Assembly: GCA_038237475.1 (NCBI GenBank)
Contig: JBBRYS010000005.1
Span: 352,361-416,360, forward strand
Source: JAOAPY01 sp038237475
GTDB taxonomy: Bacteria > Acidobacteriota > Blastocatellia > Pyrinomonadales > Pyrinomonadaceae
Direction of reading: 5' to 3'
Length of the DNA stretch: 64,000 nucleotides
Within the stretch, counting starts at the first letter, position 1, and the number at the start of each line of letters is the position of its first letter. A program made the translations under genes and the position numbers. This document shows, one piece after another, positions 41,988 through 48,952 of this stretch. Under the pieces are notes generated by a model that was given only the letters and a program-made list of their open reading frames with translations, was not told the DNA's origin and did no database searches.

Positions 41988-43601
41988 CTACGCCAATGGT
42001 ACCGACTGACCAGCCTGAACATAGGCATTCTCAAACAACATCATGCCAATCAAGGCCAGCGGTGCTCCACCAATAGCGATCACGGGATTGCTGAAACCCA
42101 AGATCGCCAGCGCCGGCAGCAATCCGCCGAGTGCTGATAACGATATTCCCATCCAGAAGTCGCTGCGGTAACGTCCTCGAACCATTTCCCAAATCGCCAG
42201 CCGTGCGTGCGCCGTCGGGTGCGTCAGTGATACCTCGCCCCAGATCATCAACAGATGAACGAGCGTGCTCAATGCGAGAATCCCTGCGAGTGGCAATACA
42301 AGTTCGAGTTCATACCATGCAGCAAAAGGCAGCAAGGCAGCCGCTCCCAATAATAAAGCCTGGACGAATAAATGAGGCGGCAGCAAGGGGTTTTGCCAGA
42401 GGTCGCGCGCCTTTGCCTGCGCAAACAAATACGCTGTGTAGACCGCGCTGAGGATTGCCAGAGGAACACCGGCGGCTGACAGCCAGGTCAGGAACGTGGC
42501 TGCCCAGGGAGCCAGGCCGGCAGAGAAACCTATCAGATTGTCTGCGGCAGCTGACCTGTGACCCGTTAAACTGACTACAAAGTGGATCAGCAAAACCAGG
42601 GAATACCCGGCAATGATAAATGCGCCCTTAACCAGCCAACTCTTCCACTGTGGTCGCGTAAAGATGAGATAAAAACGGCCGGGATGCTCCAGATCCCAAA
42701 GCAGGAGTCCGCCGGTCAGCGCCAGAAATACTCCGGACAGGACCGGAGTTATCCAAATCCAAATGACGCTACTCGCAGGTGAACTAACACCAAACAACAT
42801 CAGCAACGCCGCCACCAGATAAACACCCGCCGCGAGTCCCTTCGTCCACGTGTAAAGACTGACTCGCCAATCCCAGGGGATGGTATGCGGTACGTCATAG
42901 CTCAATAAGGCAGCCGCGGACGAATTGTTAAAGTTTGGATTTCCCGCTACTACGTGATCGTTTGAAATCAGCTGTTCGCTCCACATGAACAGACCACCTT
43001 CAGGCCGGCGGGCTGCGAGCGGATCCAGTGTTGCCTGATGCGCGCCTTTGTAAAAGAGTTTAGGTAGCGTCTCCTTCTCAGGCCGGCGCACGGCAACTGG
43101 CTCGCGATTAATGATGCGGGCGACTTTTGAATCGGTGTCGTTCATGTCACCAACCAGAATTGCTTCGGTGGGACAGACGACGACGCAGGCAGGCTCGAGT
43201 CCGATGTCGATCCGGTGCGCACAAAAATTGCACTTCTCAGCCGAATGGTCCTCCGGATTGATAAAGATGGCATCGTATGGGCAGGCAGCCATGCAGGCCT
43301 TGCAGCCGATGCAGATCGATTTGTCAAAATCTACAATGCCGTCCTGACGCTTGAACATAGCCGAGGTGGGACAGGCCGTCACACAGGGTGCATGCGCGCA
43401 TTGATTGCAGCGTGTCACCTGGTGCGCGCGTCGCGTTTGCGGGAATTCGCCGACGTCCACGTGCTTAACGTATGTGCGCGTGACCGACAGCGGCACTTCG
43501 TTTTCAGATTTACAGGCCGTCGTGCAGGCGTGGCAACCAATGCAACGAGTCTGGTCAATGACTTTGGCCCACTTAATTTGGTTGCTGCTGTCTTCGATCA
43601 T
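41988..43601 (-). CDS. Fused four-cluster ferredoxin / NrfD-type membrane subunit
   Basis: The protein has 537 residues. The N-terminal ~190 contain 16 cysteines in four groups (CIGCHACTTAC, CNQCAHAPCVTACP, CIGCKACMAACP, CNFCAHRIDIGLEPACVVVCP), as in DmsB/PsrB/SoeB electron-transfer subunits. The C-terminal part has eight or nine hydrophobic helices of the NrfD/PsrC type (WTKGLAAGVYLVAALLMLFG, FLALTGGLLLWDLEHPGRFY, WLVKGAFIIAGYSLVLLIHF), which exchange electrons with quinones. These are usually two genes; here they are one. There is no Tat signal, so the clusters face the cytoplasm, matching the signal-less molybdoenzyme. Confidence 0.9.
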   Translation of the reverse strand: MIEDSSNQIKWAKVIDQTRCIGCHACTTACKSENEVPLSVTRTYVKHVDVGEFPQTRRAHQVTRCNQCAHAPCVTACPTSAMFKRQDGIVDFDKSICIGCKACMAACPYDAIFINPEDHSAEKCNFCAHRIDIGLEPACVVVCPTEAILVGDMNDTDSKVARIINREPVAVRRPEKETLPKLFYKGAHQATLDPLAARRPEGGLFMWSEQLISNDHVVAGNPNFNNSSAAALLSYDVPHTIPWDWRVSLYTWTKGLAAGVYLVAALLMLFGVSSPASSVIWIWITPVLSGVFLALTGGLLLWDLEHPGRFYLIFTRPQWKSWLVKGAFIIAGYSLVLLIHFVVSLTGHRSAAADNLIGFSAGLAPWAATFLTWLSAAGVPLAILSAVYTAYLFAQAKARDLWQNPLLPPHLFVQALLLGAAALLPFAAWYELELVLPLAGILALSTLVHLLMIWGEVSLTHPTAHARLAIWEMVRGRYRSDFWMGISLSALGGLLPALAILGFSNPVIAIGGAPLALIGMMLFENAYVQAGQSVPLA

Positions 43602-43767
43602 AATCTGGCGGGCATGGCTCGCGCGCTTTATTAAGGGATTTACATTACTTGTTTTGGAGCTTCGAAACTATATCACGGCAGACGACGCTGGAAACATGAA
43701 AGAGATCGGCGGAGTCTCAGATACGAAAGTTCAGCTTTCCAATTTTCTCAGTCTGTAAAAACGGGTT

Positions 43768-43796
43768 TTGTGCGGCTCGTGGAAAAGTGTTAGAAA
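43768..43796 (+). promoter_or_regulatory. Candidate promoter for the selenocysteine-rhodanese pair
   Basis: TTGTGC (43768-43773), 17-nt spacer, TAGAAA (43791-43796), about 38 nt before the ATG at 43834. The ribosome site AAGGA precedes the ATG by about 10 nt. The 232-nt divergent gap must also hold the promoter of the minus-strand operon, which I could not locate confidently. Confidence 0.4.
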
Positions 43797-43833
43797 GAGT
43801 GCGGAAAAATTCTTTTTCGAAGGACATTAACTT

Positions 43834-44283
43834 ATGTTTTCTCATAAATATTTAATTGGCAGCACGCTGCTCGTTTTCTCCCTGTTGGTGGTGATGGCGC
43901 CTCAAATCCTGGACTGGCAAATATCGGCCGCAGGGACGAGTTTGCAGGAAAGCAGCGATGGGGCGCGCCGCATCAAGCCTGAAGAAGCTCGGGAATTGCT
44001 GTCCAAAGGCAAGGCGGTTTTGGTTGACGTGCGCGGCGAAGCCTCGTACAAGGCCGGGCATATTAAGGGCGCCCTTAACATTCCGGCGCCCGATATGCGG
44101 GACCGAGCCAGGGAGTTGCCGGCCGACAAGATGATTCTCACTTACTGCTCTTGACCGGCCGAACATTCCAGCGCCGGTGCGGTGCTGACCCTGAAAGAGG
44201 TGGGAATTACTAATGCGGCAGCCGTCCTGGGCGGCTATGACGGCCTGATCAAGGCTGGCTTCGCCACTGAGACGAGTAACTAG
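43834..44283 (+). CDS. Exported rhodanese-domain protein with in-frame TGA: probable selenoprotein (copy 1)
   Basis: Read through TGA at 44152-44154, the gene encodes 149 residues ending in TAG at 44281-44283. An N-terminal membrane signal (YLIGSTLLVFSLLVVMAP) exports a single rhodanese domain: VLVDVRGEASYKAGHIKGAL, then the active-site loop TYC-S-U-PAEHSSAG (Cys105, Sec107). A normal rhodanese ending follows the TGA (AVLTLKEVGITNAAAVLGGY, DGLIKAGF). Related rhodaneses carry YCxCPxE, so TGA replaces the second Cys. A hairpin with a G-U loop lies 15-33 nt after TGA. Stopping at TGA would remove the end of the domain. Likely role: periplasmic sulfane-sulfur or thiol chemistry with the adjacent sulfur operon. 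Confidence 0.85.
44169..44187 (+). promoter_or_regulatory. Putative bacterial SECIS hairpin, copy 1
   Basis: It starts 15 nt after the TGA. A 7-bp stem CAGCGCC/GGTGCTG (one G-U pair) closes the 5-nt loop GGTGC. The G-U in the loop sits 23-24 nt after the TGA, within the distance expected for SelB-recognised bacterial SECIS elements. Confidence 0.65.
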
Positions 44284-44359
44284 GCATTTGACAAGCTCGC
44301 GACCAATCAAGTAACAAAGTAAGTCATTTCAAGTGATTCATTCGGTTGGAGGTTTGTTC

Positions 44360-44833
44360 ATGCGTCCTCTTATCTGGCTGGCAGCGGCGATGCTTATTGG
44401 CATTGTCGTGCTGACTGCCTGCAATTCCAAAGAATCAACTCCCAAGACAGCCAAAGCCACGGCGCAAAACTCTCCGGTTCCGGCCGGCGACAACGTCAGA
44501 CGGATCACGCCGGCAGAGCTCAAAGAAGAAATTTCCAAGAATGACGTGGTCATCGTCGACGTGCGCGGTGAAGCAGCTTATAAGGCTGGGCATATCAAAG
44601 GCTCCAGGTTGATTCCTTCAACGGAAATCCTGGCCCATGTCGATGAACTGCCGCGTGACAAGATGATTGTCACGTACTGCTCTTGACCGGCTGAACACAC
44701 GTCCGCCAGTTCGGTGGTCAATCTCAAAACTAAAGGAATCGATAACGCTGCAGCAGTCCTCGGTGGCTATGACGCCATGATCAAAGCCGGCTTTGAAGTG
44801 GTGACTGGTTCCGACCCGAATGGAAGCAAGTAG
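44360..44833 (+). CDS. Rhodanese-domain lipoprotein with in-frame TGA: probable selenoprotein (copy 2)
   Basis: ATG 44360 follows GGAGG at 7 nt. Read through TGA 44684-44686, the product has 157 residues ending in TAG. A lipoprotein signal (LAAAMLIGIVVLTAC, lipobox Cys) anchors a rhodanese domain: VVIVDVRGEAAYKAGHIKGS, active-site loop TYC-S-U-PAEHTSAS (Cys107, Sec109), then VVNLKTKGIDNAAAVLGGYD. It is a tandem paralogue of the preceding gene, with the TGA at the identical position and a conserved reading frame after it. This excludes random decay of both. The gap between the genes is 76 nt, so they are probably one transcript. Confidence 0.85.
44701..44719 (+). promoter_or_regulatory. Putative bacterial SECIS hairpin, copy 2
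   Basis: At the same offset as copy 1, CCGCC/GGTGG (central G-U pair) closes the loop AGTTC. The outer pair is C-G here and G-C in copy 1, a compensatory change. The G-U in the loop is again 23-24 nt after TGA. Confidence 0.6.
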
Positions 44834-44883
44834 CAGAAAGTAGACGCCGGGACGAGCTTTTAACTTCCGGCATGACTATCAAT

Positions 44884-44919
44884 AATCCCGACGTCGCTGA
44901 ACAGTGGCGTCGGGATTTT
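44884..44919. terminator. Hairpin terminator between the rhodanese pair and the convergent Usp gene
   Basis: AATCCCGACG pairs with CGTCGGGATT (10 bp, extendable to 14 with G-U pairs), followed by TTTTC on the plus strand. It lies 50 nt after the second rhodanese stop and 22 nt beyond the end of the Usp gene, so it can serve both directions. Confidence 0.75.
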
Positions 44920-44941
44920 CAGTCTTACTTCGCAGTTCTGA

Positions 44942-45907
44942 TCACGTTTGGGGAACCGGCGTGGATATACGCGCGGGCAACGGTGTCGCTGCCTTGCCCG
45001 AAGGCACGCACAGGACCGGGCAGGGTGAATTGCGAACGACGCGTTCGATCTCCGCACCGAGTACCGGAGTGCCGCCAAACAATGACGCATGCACGTTGGT
45101 GCCAATGACGATCAAGTCCGCATCCTTTTCTGCTGCCAGCGAGACAATCTCTTCATAAGGGCGCCCTTCAGCAATGTGCGAAATTGGCGGCCGCCCACCT
45201 TCAGGCTGAGGCAAGGCCATTTTTTCCTGAACATACTTGCGCAGTTGATTCAAGGCACCCAACCCACCTTCCGGAAACATCACTGAAATCTGCTCGAGGT
45301 AGTCGCCGATCACATAGACGGCGTGCAACTCTGCTCCCGTAAGGTTGGCAAGTTTATGGGCCACCTGCGTTGCCGCCGCCGACGATGGCCGGAAATTAGT
45401 GGCCAGTAGAATGCGATTCAAATGAATTTCAGAGTGGATGCCCCGGTGTTCTACAAAATCATGCTGAGGCGGGCGAATCGTTAACACGGGGCACGGAGCT
45501 TCGGCGATGATCTCTTCCGCAGTCGACCCCCAGAGGGCGCGGGCAATTCCCTTGCGACCATGCGTCACGACGGTTACCAGGTCGATGTCATAGTCGCGCA
45601 CAGCGCGTGCGATTTCCGGAGCGGGCTCACCTTCCACAATCACCGGCTCAACTTCCAGGCCGCTCAACAATGGATCGGCCAGGATTTCTTCCACTCCAGC
45701 GCGCAGCTGCAGCAACCATTTATTCTCCTGTTCGTTGAAAACGCGCTCCGGGAGAGTCATCAGGTTGGGTGGGACTGGAGCGCTTTGGACACTAAATAAC
45801 ACCACTCGACCGCCGCCGCTGCGAGCAAAGGCCGCCGCGTACTTCAGCGCTGCGCGCGCGTGCGCTGTGAAATCAGTAGGCAGGAGGATGTTGCGGAATG
45901 GGTACAT
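44942..45907 (-). CDS. Tandem-domain universal stress protein
   Basis: From ATG 45907 the product has 321 residues with two Usp domains. The first (1-~150) has NILLPTDFTAHARAALKYAA and the ATP-binding motif GRKGIARALWGSTAEEI. The second (~165-300) has RILLATNFRPSSAAATQVAH but a degenerate nucleotide motif (NVHASLFGGTPVLGAEIERV). Usp proteins act in stress survival, often as ATP-binding regulators in the cytoplasm. No ribosome site is seen; a period-7 repeat begins about 12 nt upstream of the start codon. Confidence 0.9.
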   Translation of the reverse strand: MYPFRNILLPTDFTAHARAALKYAAAFARSGGGRVVLFSVQSAPVPPNLMTLPERVFNEQENKWLLQLRAGVEEILADPLLSGLEVEPVIVEGEPAPEIARAVRDYDIDLVTVVTHGRKGIARALWGSTAEEIIAEAPCPVLTIRPPQHDFVEHRGIHSEIHLNRILLATNFRPSSAAATQVAHKLANLTGAELHAVYVIGDYLEQISVMFPEGGLGALNQLRKYVQEKMALPQPEGGRPPISHIAEGRPYEEIVSLAAEKDADLIVIGTNVHASLFGGTPVLGAEIERVVRNSPCPVLCVPSGKAATPLPARISTPVPQT

Positions 45908-45918
45908 GGGAAGATGAT

Positions 45919-46040
45919 CTTTGTGCTTTGTGCTTTGCTGTCCGATAGTCTGGATTCTTCGATCAACCGATCGCCGAGAACCCCAAGACCAAAGCACAAA
46001 GAACCAAGTACAAAGAACCAAGTTCTTCTTTAAAGAACTT
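45919..46040. repeat. Heptanucleotide repeats in inverted orientation between two genes
   Basis: CTTTGTGCTTTGTGCTTTGC (45919-45938) and CAAAGCACAAAG, ACCAAGTACAAAGAACCAAG (about 45985-46022) are period-7 units in opposite orientation, able to fold back. AAGTTCTT/AAGAACTT (46020-46040) adds a small hairpin overlapping the end of the next minus-strand gene. Confidence 0.7.
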
Positions 46041-46827
46041 GCGTGCCCGCAATCAGACTGAGCTTCTCTGTAAATTGACTCAAGCCATTAGCGCGCATGC
46101 GTGCGGCCACAGCAAGTTCAATTGCCACGGTTTCGCGAAAGCGCTTGCCGTCATTTCCAATCGCCAGTTTGTTAATGACTCGACGCAGGCACTCAGCCAG
46201 GGCGGTTACGAAAGTACGTGGCGCCGGTTGTGCCTTGAGGGTGATCATTTTGTCTCTGTAATCCATCCCATCCAGGGTTGGATCCAGAAATGGATAATCG
46301 TCACCGAGTTCGAGCCTGGCTGCGCGAAAGGCTGCAGTAAAGTCGGCACCCATATGAGTGACAGCCCTTTCCACAGCGCCGATGAGTTTGCCACCGGCTT
46401 CCAACAAATCTGCCCAGTCCACTTCGCTGGCCGGTTCTTCCGTGGCTGCCTCAGCCGGAGCAGGGAACGCAGTCGCAAAAGCCGGAGGAGATCCGGGGGC
46501 ACTCCTGGGCTTGACCGCCATTGACCTGTCGTCCGCTTCCGCTGTCCCCAGGGGTGTCGGTTCGTAGACCGTAATCTTCCCTCCGGGTTCGCGCGCATGA
46601 ACCAGCAGGCGTTCCATGGCGCCGTGGCTTTCCGATGAACGCCCGTTGCTGCGATTTATTTCGAGGACGGTTGGCTCGCTCGCCGCACTCAAATGCACTT
46701 CAGCCTCATATTGATCCAGGACCAGATGCACTGTACCGATAAACTGCTCCTCGCGCAGCTGCCGAAGTAATCCCGCCAGATTCACATAGCTCGTGTTCAG
46801 GTTAGCGAATTTCTTAATGGTGTTCAT
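46030..46827 (-). CDS. Hypothetical protein, possible DUF4388-like N-terminus
   Basis: The 265-residue protein is not confidently recognised. The N-terminal half (LAGLLRQLREEQFIGTVHLV, YEAEVHLSAASEPTVLEINR) resembles DUF4388-type modules associated with signalling. A Pro/Ala linker (about 105-135) follows, then a helical C-terminal domain (VDWADLLEAGGKLIGAVERA, FVTALAECLRRVINKLAIGN, VAIELAVAARMRANGLSQFT). It has no signal peptide or membrane segment. It lies divergent to the APC permease gene and upstream of the Usp gene on the same strand. Confidence 0.6.
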   Translation of the reverse strand: MNTIKKFANLNTSYVNLAGLLRQLREEQFIGTVHLVLDQYEAEVHLSAASEPTVLEINRSNGRSSESHGAMERLLVHAREPGGKITVYEPTPLGTAEADDRSMAVKPRSAPGSPPAFATAFPAPAEAATEEPASEVDWADLLEAGGKLIGAVERAVTHMGADFTAAFRAARLELGDDYPFLDPTLDGMDYRDKMITLKAQPAPRTFVTALAECLRRVINKLAIGNDGKRFRETVAIELAVAARMRANGLSQFTEKLSLIAGTQVL

Positions 46828-47098
46828 TACCGCAGTGCGTTGAAAGTCCGGATGACAAGCTGAATCGGAATCGAAGTCTAACAAAAAAAGACGAGGGACA
46901 ACAGATCGCCCGCCACCGTCACGTGGCCGGAACCCGTGCGAATTCGTACTGCCATTGCTTCGCCGTCGTGAGGCTTTCAGGTTCCCATTAGTTCCAGTTT
47001 TTTCTTTACCTGCATCGGTGTTCCGTGCCAAACTCCGCATCTACTTTCCTGTCCCGGCAGTCGCGCTCTATTCATCAGCTTGCGGAGGTCGAAAAACT

Positions 47099-48832
47099 TT
47101 GCTGAAAGGAATTTTTCGCACCAAAAATCTTGACGACATTTTGGCGTCGCTGGGCGAGGAAAAGAATCGCCTGAAGCGGACGCTTGGACCATTGAATATT
47201 ACGCTGCTGGGAATTGGCGCAATTATTGGCGCCGGCATTTTCGCGACTGTCGGCACGGCAGCCGCAGGCGATGCGGCGCGACCAGGTGCTGGTCCATCGC
47301 TGATGCTTAGCTTCGGGATTACGGCTGTAGTTTGCGCCTTCACTGCGCTCTGCTATGCAGAGATGGCGGCTATGGTTCCGATTTCCGGATCGGCGTACAC
47401 GTATTCCTATGCAACTCTGGGTGAATTGGTCGCCTGGATTATCGGCTGGGATTTGATCCTTGAATATGCAATCGGGAACGTGGCGGTGGCCATTAGCTGG
47501 GCCAATTACTTTCGCTCGTTTATGCATGACGTGTTCGGAGTCGATATCCCTCAATGGCTGTCCACGGACTTTCGCACTGCCCGAAAGATTCCCGGACTGG
47601 TTGATAGTGCCCCGCATATTTTTGGCGTGCCGATAGTCTTCAACCTGCTCGCCTTCGGCATCGTCGCGCTGATCACGATCGTTTTAGTCTGGGGTATTAA
47701 AGAGTCAGCTGAGTTCAACGCTGCGATGGTCGGTGTCAAGATCATCGTGCTGTTGTTTTTCATCGGCTTCCTCCTTTACATGGTCACGCCGTCAAAGATG
47801 GCAACCAACTGGCACCCCTTTCAACCAATGGGGTGGGGCGGCACTTTGGCTGGGGCCGCGGTGGTTTTCTTTGCCTACATCGGGTTTGACGCTGTCTCGA
47901 CCGTGGCTGAAGAAACGAAGAACCCAGCCAGAGATCTGCCAATCGGTATCATTGCCTCGCTAATTATTTGCACCGTGTTTTACGTGGTCGTAGCCGCGGT
48001 CTTTACCGGCGTGATGCCTTATGACGTGCTGAAAGACAAACTGGCCACTGAACAAGCTGAGCCACTGACGATGGCGCTGAGATTTGTGGCGCCCAATGCT
48101 CGCTGGGCAGCCGGTCTGGTCGACTTTGGTTCGGTGGTCGCGCACACGGCGGTGCTGCTCGTGTTTCAACTGGGACAGCCGCGCATCTTCTTTTCAATGG
48201 CCCGCGACGGTCTGCTGCCACCTGTCTTTGCGAAGGTTCATCCCAAATTCAAAACGCCGCACGTTACGACCATTCTGACTGGCGTGATAGTCGGCTTGTT
48301 CGCGGCCGTCATGAGCATTGACGAGATGGTGGATCTGACCAACATCGGGACTCTCTTCGCTTTCACCCTCGTCTGCATCGGCATCACGATTCTGCGCTAC
48401 AAGGATCCCAACCGCGCCAGGCCATTCAAAGTTCCCTTCGGGGCCTGGCTGCTCCCGATGCTCGGCGCCGTCTCGTGTCTGTTCCTGATGTACTATCTGC
48501 CGCCGACGTCCTGGTGGCGCTTCGTAGCCTGGCTGATGATTGGCCTATCGATCTATCTTTCGTATGGTTACGCGCGCAGCGTGTTGGGAGCCAAGTCCGG
48601 TCGTTCCCGCATCACTCCCGGCTGGCTTTCGCTGTTGGGCTTCGCCGCGTTTTTGATAGCCGTGGGCATCCTCGTCATTCCACACCACGCCGACATGTCT
48701 GAACTTTCGGAAAAATTGTCAGCGGGCCTGGCCGAAGGTGGACGTACTATCATTGCCGTTGGTTGTATTGGCATTGGCCTGGTGCTGGGAATCGCAGGAT
48801 TTATCATGGGATTGGTTAAGGGAGAGAAGTGA
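47099..48832 (+). CDS. APC-family amino acid permease
   Basis: The 577-residue protein starts at TTG 47099, 10 nt after GGAGG. It has 12 or more membrane helices. The first carries the substrate-binding GIGAIIGAGIFATVGTAAAG, followed by ALCYAEMAAMVPISGSAYTY and FFAYIGFDAVSTVAEETKNP, all classic APC-superfamily landmarks of the cationic amino-acid transporter branch. Two extra C-terminal helices are present. Together with the next gene (cstA) it suggests amino-acid or peptide and pyruvate uptake under carbon limitation. Confidence 0.92.
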   Translation: MLKGIFRTKNLDDILASLGEEKNRLKRTLGPLNITLLGIGAIIGAGIFATVGTAAAGDAARPGAGPSLMLSFGITAVVCAFTALCYAEMAAMVPISGSAYTYSYATLGELVAWIIGWDLILEYAIGNVAVAISWANYFRSFMHDVFGVDIPQWLSTDFRTARKIPGLVDSAPHIFGVPIVFNLLAFGIVALITIVLVWGIKESAEFNAAMVGVKIIVLLFFIGFLLYMVTPSKMATNWHPFQPMGWGGTLAGAAVVFFAYIGFDAVSTVAEETKNPARDLPIGIIASLIICTVFYVVVAAVFTGVMPYDVLKDKLATEQAEPLTMALRFVAPNARWAAGLVDFGSVVAHTAVLLVFQLGQPRIFFSMARDGLLPPVFAKVHPKFKTPHVTTILTGVIVGLFAAVMSIDEMVDLTNIGTLFAFTLVCIGITILRYKDPNRARPFKVPFGAWLLPMLGAVSCLFLMYYLPPTSWWRFVAWLMIGLSIYLSYGYARSVLGAKSGRSRITPGWLSLLGFAAFLIAVGILVIPHHADMSELSEKLSAGLAEGGRTIIAVGCIGIGLVLGIAGFIMGLVKGEK

Positions 48833-48952
48833 AGATCAATTGAGCCGATGAGGTGTCCCATTAGTGAAAGCCTGGCCAGTGGTTGCAACCGTTTTGCCTG
48901 GTGACTGCGGCCTTTGAACTGATCCCGCACGCTAAATCAAACGCTAATCTCT

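Noticed and set aside
43834..44154. Reading the rhodanese genes as 106- and 117-residue proteins ending at TGA
   Set aside because: The rhodanese domain would stop two residues after the catalytic Cys, and conserved domain sequence continues in frame after the TGA in both copies.
44152..44686. TGA decoded as Trp (alternative genetic code)
   Set aside because: nusB, the cheA-like gene and others end at TGA with normal protein lengths, and the homologous column is Cys rather than Trp.
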